A stretch of DNA of 64,000 bases. Source: Bog-532 sp965277615 (GTDB lineage Bacteria > Actinomycetota > Actinomycetes > Streptosporangiales > Streptosporangiaceae). Below are positions 7,849-16,417 of this stretch, in pieces. The stretch lies in NCBI GenBank assembly GCA_965277615.1, contig CBDIDG010000002.1, positions 186,001 through 250,000 on the forward strand, written 5' to 3'. The notes beneath the pieces are model-generated. The model was not told where the DNA came from, did no database searches, and saw only the letters and a list, made by a program, of their open reading frames with translations. Both the position numbers and the translations under genes were made by a program. The stretch's first letter is position 1. Every line of letters begins with the position of its first letter.

Positions 7849-8730
7849 ATGCAGGTTCCATCGCATGTCGAGTACGAGAGGGCGCGAAGCGTGGAGCACG
7901 CCCTGGAGCTGCTGGCCCGGTTCGGCCCGGAGTCCCGGGTGCTCGCGGGCGGCCACAGCCTGATCCCGATGATGAAGCTGCGGCTGGCCCAGCCGGAGAC
8001 GCTGATCGACATCAACGGGGTCAGCGGGCTGTCCCGGATCACGGTGGCCGACGGTCACCTTCGCATCGGGACGCTGGTCCGGCACGCCCAGCTGCTGGCC
8101 TCGCCCGTGGCCGGCCGGCACTTCCCGATCCTGCACGACGCCGAGCAGGTGATCGCCGACCCGATCGTGCGCAACTGGGGCACGATCGGTGGCTCGCTGT
8201 GCCAGGCCGACCCGTCCGAGGACCTGTCGGCCGCGTTCGGCGCGCTCCGGGCCATCGCGGTGATCCAGGGCCGCGACGGCCCCCGGCAGGTGCCGGTGCG
8301 CGAGTTCCACCTCGGCCCGTACGAGACCGTGGTCGCGCCGGACGAGCTGCTGACCGAGCTGCGCGTGCCGATCCCAGCCCGCGGCGGTGGCAGCGCGTAC
8401 GAGAAGGTGGCCCGCCGGGTCGGTGACTGGTCGGTGGCGGCGGCCGGCGCCATGCTCGTCCTGGACGCCGGCGGCGCGGTGGCCGAGGTGGGTATCGGCC
8501 TGGCCGCGGTCGGTGCCCGTCACTTCGTGGCCGCCGCCGCCGAGGACTTCCTGCGTGGCGAGCCCGCCGGCGAGGCGGCGTTCGCCCGGGCCGGGCAGCT
8601 CGCGGCCGAGCACTGCGAGCCCGCCGCCGACCAGCGCGGGCCGGTCGACTACAAACGGCACCTGACCGGCGAGCTGACCACCCGGGCCCTGCGCCGCGCC
8701 GCCGCCCGGGCCCGGGGCCAAGAGGCCTGA
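7849..8730 (+). CDS. coxM: Aerobic CO dehydrogenase, FAD-binding medium subunit
   Basis: 293 residues. AGGHSLIPMMKLR (residues 35-47) and NWGTIGGSLCQADPSEDL (near 110-127) are the two FAD-binding motifs of the xanthine-oxidase-family medium subunit, and the C-terminal CO_deh_flav_C domain follows. The subunit passes electrons from the Fe-S clusters of CoxS to the respiratory chain. The ATG at 7849 has a perfect AGGAGG at 7839-7844. It is directly followed by coxS. The order M-S-L is that of form I CO dehydrogenase operons. Confidence 0.9.
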   Translation: MQVPSHVEYERARSVEHALELLARFGPESRVLAGGHSLIPMMKLRLAQPETLIDINGVSGLSRITVADGHLRIGTLVRHAQLLASPVAGRHFPILHDAEQVIADPIVRNWGTIGGSLCQADPSEDLSAAFGALRAIAVIQGRDGPRQVPVREFHLGPYETVVAPDELLTELRVPIPARGGGSAYEKVARRVGDWSVAAAGAMLVLDAGGAVAEVGIGLAAVGARHFVAAAAEDFLRGEPAGEAAFARAGQLAAEHCEPAADQRGPVDYKRHLTGELTTRALRRAAARARGQEA

Positions 8731-9204
8731 GTGGAGATCACCATCACGGTCAACGGGACCGAGTACACCCGCGACGTCGAGCCGCGGATGCTGCTCATCC
8801 ACTTCATCCGGGACGAGCTGGAGCTGACCGGCAGCCACTGGGGCTGCGACACGTCCAACTGCGGTGCCTGCGTGCTGTGGCTGGACGGTGCGCCGCTGAA
8901 GTCCTGCACCGCGCTGGCCGCCATGGTCCACGGCCGTGACATCCGCACCGTCGAGGGCCTGGAGCAGGACGGCGAGCTGGACCCGGTGCAGCAGGGGTTC
9001 ATCGCTTGCCACGGGCTGCAGTGCGGATTCTGCACCCCGGGCATGCTGATGACCGCGCGCTGGCTGCTGGACCACAGCCCGGACCCGACCGAGGCCGAGA
9101 TCCGGGAGGCCATCTCGGGCCAGATCTGCCGCTGCACCGGCTACGAGAACATCGTCCGGTCGGTGCGCTGGGCCGCGGAAAACCCCCAGGGAGCCGCCTC
9201 GTGA
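8731..9204 (+). CDS. coxS: Aerobic CO dehydrogenase, 2Fe-2S small subunit
   Basis: 157 residues, starting at GTG 8731 immediately after the coxM stop. The plant-type [2Fe-2S] site is formed by cysteines in CDTSNCGACVLWLDG and KSC. The second cluster is held by CGFCTPGM and ICRCTGYENIV. These eight cysteines give the two-cluster electron relay between the molybdenum centre of CoxL and the FAD of CoxM. The stop overlaps the coxL GTG by four bases, indicating coupled translation in a fixed subunit ratio. Confidence 0.92.
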   Translation: MEITITVNGTEYTRDVEPRMLLIHFIRDELELTGSHWGCDTSNCGACVLWLDGAPLKSCTALAAMVHGRDIRTVEGLEQDGELDPVQQGFIACHGLQCGFCTPGMLMTARWLLDHSPDPTEAEIREAISGQICRCTGYENIVRSVRWAAENPQGAAS

Positions 9205-11651
9205 CCGCGCCCGCGACGGCCAGCCCAGTGAAGGCCAGCCCAGTGAAGGCCAGCCCAGTGAAGGCCAGCCCAGTGAAGGCCAGCACCGAGCCGGCTGCCC
9301 CGGTGGGCTACGGCTCGATGCGGCGCAAGGAGGACGCCCGGTTCATCCGGGGCAAGGGCAGCTTCATCGACGACATCCGGCTGCGCGGCATGCTGCACGG
9401 CGCGGTCCTGCGCAGCCCCTACGCCCACGCCCGCATCCGGTCCGTGGACACCTCGGCCGCCGAGGCCCACCCGAAGGTGCGGGCGGTCATCACCGGCGCG
9501 ACGCTGCAGGACCGCGACCTGGCCTGGATGCCGACCCTGTCCGGGGACACCCAGGCCGTCCTGGCCACCGACAAGGTGCGGTTCCAGGGCCAGGAGGTCG
9601 CGTTCGTGGTGGCCGACGACCGGTACGCCGCCCGCGATGCGCTGGAGCTGATCGACGTCGAGTACGAGCCGCTGCCGGCCGTGATGGACGCCAAGCGCGC
9701 GCTCGACCAGGACGCCCCGGTCATCCGGGACGACCTGCCCGGCCGGGCTGACAACCACATCTTCGACTGGGAAGCCGGGGAGGCGGCCCGGGCCGACGAG
9801 GTGTTCGCCGCCGCCGACGTCACCATCGCCGAAGACCTGCTGTACCCGCGGGTGCACCCGGCCCCGCTGGAGACCTGTGGCGCGATCGCCGACTTCGACG
9901 TGATCTCGGGCAAGCTGACCGTCTGGTCCACCAGCCAGGCGCCGCACCCGCACCGGCTGCTGTACGCCATGGTGGCCGGGGTGCCCGAGCATAAGATCCG
10001 GGTCATCTCGCCCGACATCGGCGGCGGGTTCGGCAACAAGGTCCCGCTCTACCCGGGTTATCTGTGCGCCATCGTGGGCTCGATGATCACGGGCCGGCCG
10101 GTCAAGTGGATCGAAGACCGGTCCGAGAACCTGATGAGCACCTCGTTCGCCCGCGACTATCACATGCACGGGGAGATCGCCGCGACCCGGGACGGCAAGA
10201 TCCTGGCCGTCCGGGTGCGCGTGCTGGCCGACCACGGCGCGTTCAACGGCGCGGCCCAGCCGACCAAGTTCCCGGCCGGGTTCTTCGGCGTGTTCACCGG
10301 CTCCTACGATCTGCAGGCCGCGCACTGCCAGGTCACCGGGGTGTACACCAACAAGGCGCCCGGCGGGGTGGCCTACTCCTGCTCGTTCCGCATCACCGAG
10401 GCCGTCTACCTGGTCGAGCGGATGGTCGACATGCTCGCCTTCGAGCTGGACGCCGACCCGGCCGAGCTGCGGATGAAGAACCTGCTGCGGCCGGACCAGT
10501 TCCCCTACACCTGCGCCACCGGCTGGGTCTACGACTCCGGCGACTACGCGCGTACCCTCCAGCTGGCCCTGGACAAGTCGGACTACCCCGAGCTGCGCCG
10601 GGAACAGGCCGCCCGGCGCGAGCGCGGCGAGCTGATGGGCATCGGCCTCAGCTTCTTCACCGAGGCGGTCGGCGCCGGCCCGCGCAAGCACATGGACATC
10701 CTCGGCCTGGGCATGGCCGACGCGGTGGAGCTGCGGGTGCACCCGACCGGCACCGCCGTGCTGCGGATCGCGGTGCAGACCCAGGGCCAGGGGCACGAGA
10801 CCACGTTCGCCCAGATCGTGGCGGAGGAGCTGGGTATCCCGCCGGACCTGATCGAGGTCGTGCACGGCGACACCGACCAGACCCCGTTCGGGCTGGGCAC
10901 CTACGGGTCCCGGTCCACCCCGGTGTCCGGGGCCGCCGCCGCGGTGGCCGCCCGGCGGGTCCGGGACAAGGCCCGCGTGGTCGCCGCGGCCATGCTCGAG
11001 GTGTCCCCCGACGACCTGGAATGGGAGAAGGGCCGCTGGTTCGTGCGCGGTGACCCCGACCAGGGCCGTTCGATCGCCGAGATCGCGCTGGCGGCCCACT
11101 CCGACCTCGAGCTGCCGGACGGGGTCGAGGGCCACCTGGACGCGAGCTGTGTCTACAACCCGCCGAACCTCACCTACCCGTGCGGCGCCTACCTCTGCGT
11201 GGTCGACGTGGACCCCGGCACCGGGAAGGTGAGCGTGCGGCGGTTCATCGCCGTGGACGACTGCGGGGTACGGATCAACCCGATGATCGTCGAGGGCCAG
11301 ATCCACGGGGGGCTGGCCGACGGCGTGGGCATGGCCCTGATGGAAGTGATCACCTATGACACCGACGGCAACTGCCTGGGCGGCTCGTTCATGGACTACC
11401 TGCTGCCCACGGCGATGGAGTGCCCGTCCTGGGAGCTGGGGGAGACCGTCACCCCCTCACCGCACCACCCGATCGGGGCCAAGGGCGTGGGTGAATCCGC
11501 CACCGTCGGGTCCCCGCCGGCCGTGGTCAATGCGGTCATCGACGCGCTCAAGCCGTTCGGGGTGCGGCAGGCCGACATGCCGCTCACCCCGGCTCAGGTG
11601 TGGCGCGCGATCCAGGGCCGCCCGCTGCGCACCGATCTGGCCGAGCCGTGA
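9201..11651 (+). CDS. coxL: Aerobic CO dehydrogenase, molybdenum large subunit (form I)
   Basis: 816 residues from GTG 9201. The active-site loop reads VAYSCSFR with Cys at residue 394, matching the AYxCSFR signature of genuine form I CO dehydrogenase; form II proteins have AYRGAGR. GGGFGNK and the catalytic-glutamate motif GVGESATVG near the C-terminus are also present. The enzyme oxidises CO with water to CO2 at a Mo-Cu centre. The N-terminus carries four exact ASPVK repeats before the conserved GYGSMRRKEDARFIRG start of the domain. Maturation genes (coxD, E, F, G) are not next to it. Confidence 0.92.
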   Translation: MTAPATASPVKASPVKASPVKASPVKASTEPAAPVGYGSMRRKEDARFIRGKGSFIDDIRLRGMLHGAVLRSPYAHARIRSVDTSAAEAHPKVRAVITGATLQDRDLAWMPTLSGDTQAVLATDKVRFQGQEVAFVVADDRYAARDALELIDVEYEPLPAVMDAKRALDQDAPVIRDDLPGRADNHIFDWEAGEAARADEVFAAADVTIAEDLLYPRVHPAPLETCGAIADFDVISGKLTVWSTSQAPHPHRLLYAMVAGVPEHKIRVISPDIGGGFGNKVPLYPGYLCAIVGSMITGRPVKWIEDRSENLMSTSFARDYHMHGEIAATRDGKILAVRVRVLADHGAFNGAAQPTKFPAGFFGVFTGSYDLQAAHCQVTGVYTNKAPGGVAYSCSFRITEAVYLVERMVDMLAFELDADPAELRMKNLLRPDQFPYTCATGWVYDSGDYARTLQLALDKSDYPELRREQAARRERGELMGIGLSFFTEAVGAGPRKHMDILGLGMADAVELRVHPTGTAVLRIAVQTQGQGHETTFAQIVAEELGIPPDLIEVVHGDTDQTPFGLGTYGSRSTPVSGAAAAVAARRVRDKARVVAAAMLEVSPDDLEWEKGRWFVRGDPDQGRSIAEIALAAHSDLELPDGVEGHLDASCVYNPPNLTYPCGAYLCVVDVDPGTGKVSVRRFIAVDDCGVRINPMIVEGQIHGGLADGVGMALMEVITYDTDGNCLGGSFMDYLLPTAMECPSWELGETVTPSPHHPIGAKGVGESATVGSPPAVVNAVIDALKPFGVRQADMPLTPAQVWRAIQGRPLRTDLAEP
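9219..9278 (+). repeat. 15-bp tandem repeat at coxL 5' end
   Basis: Four perfect copies of GCCAGCCCAGTGAAG in frame with coxL, encoding ASPVK four times. The period is a multiple of three, so copy number can change without frameshift. The repeat lies before the conserved domain and is probably a flexible tail. Confidence 0.9.
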
Positions 11652-11721
11652 CCGGGCCGAGCCGGGCCATGACCGGGCCGAGCCATGCCGGGACGAGCCA
11701 TGATGCCAGCCGGCCTGGCGC

Positions 11722-13770
11722 TCAGGCGACGGTGACCTTGACCGTGTGGTAACCGGTGGCGCCGCTGGGCGGCGGCCCATGCACCGCCGCGGTCTGGGTG
11801 TAACCGGTCTGGTCGGTGGCCCGGACCTGGAGCGTGTGCTGGCCCGGCGTGGCCTCCCAGCGGTAGTACCACTGCCGCCAGGTGTCGATCGTGTCCTGGC
11901 CGGCCAGCGTGGCCTCGGCCCACACGCCGTCCACGCCCACCTCGACCTTGGCGATGCCCTTGTGCGTGGCCCAGGCCACCCCGGCCACCACCACCTGACC
12001 CGCCGCGAGCGGCTTGGCCGCCTTGGGGGTGTCGATCCGGGACTCGGTCTTGACCGCGGCCTGGGCCGTCCAGCCGCGCTTGACCCAGTAGGCGTCGTAA
12101 GCGGCGTACGTGGTCAGCTCCATGTCGACCACCCACTTGCAGGCCGACACGTAGCCGTACAGGCCCGGGACCACGACCCGGACCGGGTAGCCGTGCTCGG
12201 CCGGCAGCGGCTGGCCGTTCATCTTCACCGCCAGCAGCGCGTCCCGGCCGTCCATGACCGCCTCGGTGGACACACCGAGGGCCATGCCGTGGGCGTCGCG
12301 CATGACGATCTGGCTGGCGCCCGGGTGCACGCCGGCCTCGCGTAGCAGGTCGGCCAGCCGCGCCCCCTGCCAGCGCGCGTTGCCGACGTAACCGCCGCCG
12401 ACCGACTCCGACACGCAGACGATGGTGATGTCACGCTGCAGCTGCGGCCGGCTCAGCAGGTCCTCGTAGTTGATCTCGATCGGCTTGTCCACCATGCCGT
12501 GAATGCGCAGCTTCCACTGCTGGGTCGTGACCCTGGGCACGACCACGGCGGTGTCGACGCGGTAGAACCTGGCGCCCGGCGTGTAGAACGGCGATATGCC
12601 CGCGATGTTGTCGAGTCGCGCGCTGGCCGGCAGCACCGGCAGCTTCTGCACCGGCCCGGCCACCTCTGGCGGGGCGACCGTGACCCCCTGGCTGACCCCC
12701 TTGCGCATCAGCAGCCGGCCGCTCACCCCGGCGGCCGCCGCGACGGCCGTGACCGACAGGCTGGCCAGCAGAAAGCGCCGCCGGTTGGTGCCGACCACAT
12801 CCTGTTCGCCGGTCCGTTGATAGCCGCCGCGGACCCGTGTCACCGCCCGGGCCAGCACGACCTGGGGGCTGGCCGCGCTGGCCAGCACGGCCAGGGCGAG
12901 CGCCCCGGCCACGCCGCCGAGCAGGGCGGGGACCACGTCGAGGGCCCGGCTGCCGGACCGGGTCAGGACGCTGAACGCGGCCGCGGCCCCGAAGACCGCG
13001 ATCATCCCGATCACGCCGGCCGCCCGCCGGCGCCGAGCGATCACCCCCAAGGTCATGGCCACCGCCGCGACGCCCAGCCAAGCCAGCGTCAGCAGGACGA
13101 GGTGCCCGTGGGCGCCCAGGTGCCGGGCGGCGAAGCTCGTGCTGGCCGGGGACCGCAACATCGCGGCCACCGCGCTCACCGGTGACGCCTTTGGCCGCAG
13201 CAACGCCGCGGCCAGGATGGCTACGGTGATCGCCACCGCCGCGGCCAGCAGGCCGGTGGTCACCCCGGTCAGCAGGCCACGGCCCCGCCGCCGCCAAGCC
13301 CCCGGCGTGGGGCCACTACCCGGACCGGGTGGCGCCAGCCCTACGTACGCGGTGGGATCGTCGCTCCCGTCGCTGACCGGCGGGGAGTCGACCGGGGCCG
13401 GGTTGATCACCGGTGCGGCGAACTCGTCGCTGATCAGCCCGGTGTAGGCGGTCGGCTCGGTATAGGAGGCCGGCTCGGTGATCACCGCGCTGGTCCGGTA
13501 GCTTCCCGGCGCCTGATACTCCTGCGACGTCTGGTAATCCCACGACGCTTGGTGCTCTTGATACGTCTGGTGACCTTGAGGTGCTTGATAACTCTGCGAT
13601 GCCTGGTACTCCTGCGGCGCCTCAAGGTCGGGGTAGCCGGCCCGGCGGTAAGCAATCAGTTCGGAGGCCCCGGCCGGGTAGTCGTAGACGTCGGGCTGGT
13701 TTCCCGGCCATGGCACGCCGTCGCGGTCATTGGCAGGTGGCCGGGGATGTCCGGGACCCTGATAGCTCAT
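11722..13770 (-). CDS. Membrane-anchored molybdopterin-dependent oxidoreductase (sulfite-oxidase fold, Sec/Tat type)
   Basis: 682 residues from ATG 13770 (an in-frame ATG at 13809 is possible). Residues 50-93 are a Tyr/Gln-rich repeat tract (YQA, YQT units). Five hydrophobic helices follow, at about 166-191, 221-245, 250-268, 281-300 and 334-353. A twin-arginine motif, NRRRFLLASL, at 329-338 precedes the last helix. The catalytic part has Cys452 (IVCVSESVGGGYVGNARW), the molybdenum ligand position of the sulfite-oxidase fold, and an Ig-like dimer domain at the C-terminus. The layout matches actinobacterial proteins inserted jointly by Sec and Tat, so the molybdenum domain should face outside. 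The substrate is unknown. Confidence 0.8.
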   Translation of the reverse strand: MSYQGPGHPRPPANDRDGVPWPGNQPDVYDYPAGASELIAYRRAGYPDLEAPQEYQASQSYQAPQGHQTYQEHQASWDYQTSQEYQAPGSYRTSAVITEPASYTEPTAYTGLISDEFAAPVINPAPVDSPPVSDGSDDPTAYVGLAPPGPGSGPTPGAWRRRGRGLLTGVTTGLLAAAVAITVAILAAALLRPKASPVSAVAAMLRSPASTSFAARHLGAHGHLVLLTLAWLGVAAVAMTLGVIARRRRAAGVIGMIAVFGAAAAFSVLTRSGSRALDVVPALLGGVAGALALAVLASAASPQVVLARAVTRVRGGYQRTGEQDVVGTNRRRFLLASLSVTAVAAAAGVSGRLLMRKGVSQGVTVAPPEVAGPVQKLPVLPASARLDNIAGISPFYTPGARFYRVDTAVVVPRVTTQQWKLRIHGMVDKPIEINYEDLLSRPQLQRDITIVCVSESVGGGYVGNARWQGARLADLLREAGVHPGASQIVMRDAHGMALGVSTEAVMDGRDALLAVKMNGQPLPAEHGYPVRVVVPGLYGYVSACKWVVDMELTTYAAYDAYWVKRGWTAQAAVKTESRIDTPKAAKPLAAGQVVVAGVAWATHKGIAKVEVGVDGVWAEATLAGQDTIDTWRQWYYRWEATPGQHTLQVRATDQTGYTQTAAVHGPPPSGATGYHTVKVTVA
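13500..13630. repeat. Imperfect YQ-rich coding repeat
   Basis: Imperfect 15-30 bp units encode EYQAS, SYQAP, DYQTS and similar blocks in the cytoplasmic N-terminal tail of the molybdoprotein. They are probably disordered. Confidence 0.5.
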
Positions 13771-13820
13771 ACGTCCAATGTGCCGGGTGCGACGCGGTTC
13801 CGGTGGCATCCGCGGTGTCC

Positions 13821-13837
13821 GGTAACCGAGCGGTAAG
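13821..13837 (+). promoter_or_regulatory. Putative response-regulator site D
   Basis: GGTAACCGAGCGGTAAG is two half-sites (GGTAACC, GGTAAGA) with an 11-bp period. It lies 51 bp upstream of the molybdoprotein start. It resembles sites at 16318-16334, 21842-21858 and 21892-21908 and is the weakest of the four. Confidence 0.35.
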
Positions 13838-13842
13838 AAGGC

Positions 13843-15426
13843 TCAGCGAGCCGCGACCGACCCGGCGGCGTCGCCAGTGACCGCCACCCCCGTCTCCGCA
13901 CCAGCCACCCCCGTGTCCGCGCCAGCCAGCCCCGTCTCCGCGCCAGCCAGCCCCGTCTCCGCACCAGCCAGCCCCGTCTCCGCACCAGCCAGCCCGGCCG
14001 CCTCACCCGCACCACGCCAGCCGAACCGGACGGCCCAGGCCCATTCCGGGTGCCGGGCCAGCAGCCAGCGCAGCAACGTCACCAGGGCGATGAACAACGT
14101 CGCCAGCCCGTACCCGATGACCACGGCGTGCGGGACCTCCCGCCACCGGCCCAGATGCGGCTCCGCCCCCAGGTAACCGCCTGCCGCGAGGGCCAGCCAT
14201 TCCGGCCGGCCGTCCAGTACCACCAGCATGACCAGCAAGATCGCGTACCACTGATATTTGGGGGTGGTCACGATCAGGGCCACGCCGGTCATCACCACGG
14301 CGGCGTGCCAGGGCCGGTCCGGATCGGAGAACCAGATCACCGCCAGCCCGGTCACCGCCAGCACCAGGACCGCGATGACGATGGCCAGCTTCCCGCTCGC
14401 GAACAGCGAGATCAGCGCGAACCGCTGCCCGCTGTCGTACCCCTCTTCCTGCAGGTAGCCGGGCAGGAACCCGATGACCTTGCTGCCCACCGCGAGCACG
14501 TGCGGCAGGTAGACCACGGCCACCGCACCCGCGGCGGCACCGACCACGCTGGGCCAGCGGCGTTTCAGCACGGCCGGCCCGACCAGCACCGGGGTCATCT
14601 TGGTTGCGATGGCCAGGCCGAGCAGTGCGCCGCCGAGCAAGGCACCGCGGCGCCGAGTCCCCCGCAGGGCCAGCACGAGCAGAGCCGCCAGGGTCAGCAG
14701 CACCGCGACCACGTCCACGTGCGCGTTGTTGCCCGCTTCCAGCGCGACCGTGGGACACCAGGCCCACAGCGCCGCCCAGCGCAGGTCCCGGCGCAGCCAC
14801 CGCAGCCCGGCCAGCAACAGCAACGTGACCAGCACCGCGCACGCGCCCGCCGCGGCCTGCACCGGCGTCGAACCCGCCCGCACCGGCGTGACGTAGTGCA
14901 GGGCTAGGAAGTAGAACTCGGCCACCGGCGGGTAGATGGTCGGCACGGTCGGCCGGTTGATCCGGGTACAGCCCGGCGCCAGCGTCAGGCCGGGGTAACC
15001 CGGCTCGTGGACACCTGCCCCGACGCAAAACCGCGCCAGCGCGTGGTGGTTGAACAGGAACGGATTGCGAATGTGCGCCAGCTGCGGCGCCATCGGGACG
15101 TAGGAGTACGGGTCGTAGCCGTGCGCCTGCACCCGGCCGTCCCACATGTACCGGTACAGGTCGGTGCTGGACTGCGGTGGCCCCGAGACGGCCACGACCT
15201 GGATGGCGACGGCGCCGATGATGACGAGCGCGACCGCCCAGCGCAGCGGGACGCCGCGCAGCAGGCAGGCCGCGGCGACGAACAGCACCCAGGCCACGGT
15301 GACCAGCGGCAGCGGCTGCAGCGGCACGGACAGCGGATCGGCGGCCGGGTGGATGACCAGGAACTCCAGCCCGCAGACGATCACCAGGGCCGCGCTGACC
15401 GCGCTGACCCGCATTTTCGCCGTCAT
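13843..15426 (-). CDS. GT87-like polytopic membrane glycosyltransferase
   Basis: 527 residues with about 10-12 hydrophobic helices. The loop after the second or third helix has STDLYRYMWDGRVQAHGYDPYSY, with the acidic residues and aromatic pattern of GT-C (DUF2029/GT87-type) transferases that use polyprenyl-phosphate sugars. IYPPVAEFYF and ATKMTPVLVGPA also fit. Active sites of GT-C enzymes face the outside. The stop is at 13843. The start ATG overlaps the methyltransferase stop by four bases. The C-terminal tail is built of AGAETGL repeats. The acceptor is unknown; a cell-envelope glycan or lipid is likely. Confidence 0.75.
   Translation of the reverse strand: MTAKMRVSAVSAALVIVCGLEFLVIHPAADPLSVPLQPLPLVTVAWVLFVAAACLLRGVPLRWAVALVIIGAVAIQVVAVSGPPQSSTDLYRYMWDGRVQAHGYDPYSYVPMAPQLAHIRNPFLFNHHALARFCVGAGVHEPGYPGLTLAPGCTRINRPTVPTIYPPVAEFYFLALHYVTPVRAGSTPVQAAAGACAVLVTLLLLAGLRWLRRDLRWAALWAWCPTVALEAGNNAHVDVVAVLLTLAALLVLALRGTRRRGALLGGALLGLAIATKMTPVLVGPAVLKRRWPSVVGAAAGAVAVVYLPHVLAVGSKVIGFLPGYLQEEGYDSGQRFALISLFASGKLAIVIAVLVLAVTGLAVIWFSDPDRPWHAAVVMTGVALIVTTPKYQWYAILLVMLVVLDGRPEWLALAAGGYLGAEPHLGRWREVPHAVVIGYGLATLFIALVTLLRWLLARHPEWAWAVRFGWRGAGEAAGLAGAETGLAGAETGLAGAETGLAGADTGVAGAETGVAVTGDAAGSVAAR
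13885..13995 (-). repeat. 21-bp tandem repeat at glycosyltransferase 3' end
   Basis: Five to six near-perfect 21-bp units (CCCCGTCTCCGCGCCAGCC plus AG on the plus strand) encode the AGAETGL heptads of the C-terminal tail, in frame. Confidence 0.85.
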
Positions 15427-16217
15427 GACCCGGACACGGCCGGCATGCTTGCGGACGCCCCCAACCCGGAAACGGCCGGCATGCTCGCGGCCGGCATGGT
15501 CGCGGACGCCCCCGCGGATGCCCCCGCTGACGTCCCCGCGAACACGTCCGCGAACGGGCCCGCGGCGGCGTCCGGCTCACAGTCGAGCGCGGCGAACCAG
15601 CGGCCGCCTGCCGTCCAGGTCTCGCGCAGCACCAGCCCGGCGCCGCGGGCCACGTCGCCGATCTGGTCGGCGCCCACGTAGGCCCAGGGGAACCAGTCGC
15701 CGGCCGTGCCCTCCCGGCACAGCCGGACCCGGTCACTGCGCAGCGGGACGCCCGGAGCCTGGACTTCGACCAGCGCGTAACCGTCGGGGGCCAGCAGGTC
15801 GCCGACCCGGCGCAGCAGCGCGGCCGGGTCACCGCCGATGCCGATGTTCCCGTCGGCCAGCAGCACCGCCCGCCACCGGCCCGTGCCGGGTACCCGGTCG
15901 AAGACGTCGCGATGCATGGCGAAGGCCCCGGACGACTGGGCCAGCTCGACCGCGTACGGCGTCACGTCGATGCCCAGCGCCGGGATGCCGCGCTCGGCCA
16001 GCGCCATCGTCAGCCGGCCCGGGCCGGACCCTACGTCCAGGGTCGGCCCGTGGCACCGGTCGACCAGCGACCAATCGCCCGGCGTGATCTGCAGCCACTG
16101 CCCGACGGCCAGCGGGACGCGGGAGCCGTCGGAGTGTTCGACCTCGGCCTGTACGGCGCCGGCCAGCGCCGCCTCGTAAAGTTCGCCGAGCACGCGGTCT
16201 CCTCCCGTGGCGTTCAT
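15423..16217 (-). CDS. Class I SAM-dependent methyltransferase
   Basis: 264 residues from ATG 16217. Motif I is LDVGSGPGRLTMALAERG, with an acidic end of strand 2 in ALGIDVTPYAVELA and LLADGNIGIGG as a motif II-like stretch. The last 40 residues are Ala/Ser/Gly-rich repeats with two MPAVSG units. It is translationally coupled (ATGA) to the downstream membrane glycosyltransferase, so it probably methylates the same product or its lipid carrier. It is divergent from the response regulator with 200 bp between starts. The target is not known. Confidence 0.75.
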   Translation of the reverse strand: MNATGGDRVLGELYEAALAGAVQAEVEHSDGSRVPLAVGQWLQITPGDWSLVDRCHGPTLDVGSGPGRLTMALAERGIPALGIDVTPYAVELAQSSGAFAMHRDVFDRVPGTGRWRAVLLADGNIGIGGDPAALLRRVGDLLAPDGYALVEVQAPGVPLRSDRVRLCREGTAGDWFPWAYVGADQIGDVARGAGLVLRETWTAGGRWFAALDCEPDAAAGPFADVFAGTSAGASAGASATMPAASMPAVSGLGASASMPAVSGS

Positions 16218-16317
16218 ACGCCTGCGACATGGCACGTCGTGCCCTGCAGGGCAGTCTCGCCGAACGCGCAGCTGAACCACACCCGCCCGCTCATCCGTTC
16301 AGATCTTCGTCACTGAA

Positions 16318-16334
16318 CTTACGGACCCGTGACG
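16318..16334 (-). promoter_or_regulatory. Putative response-regulator site A
   Basis: The minus strand reads CGTCACGGGTCCGTAAG: half-sites CGTCAC and CGTAAG at an 11-bp period. It sits between the divergent methyltransferase and response-regulator starts. It differs at only three positions from 21842-21858. OmpR-type regulators bind such direct repeats. The link to this regulator is inferred. Confidence 0.45.
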
Positions 16335-16417
16335 GATTTGCCCTAGTAGGTGGTCCGTGCGGTAGGAGCCATCTACCGTGAGGGCACGACTTTTATGAAC
16401 GGGAGGCCGTAGCGACA

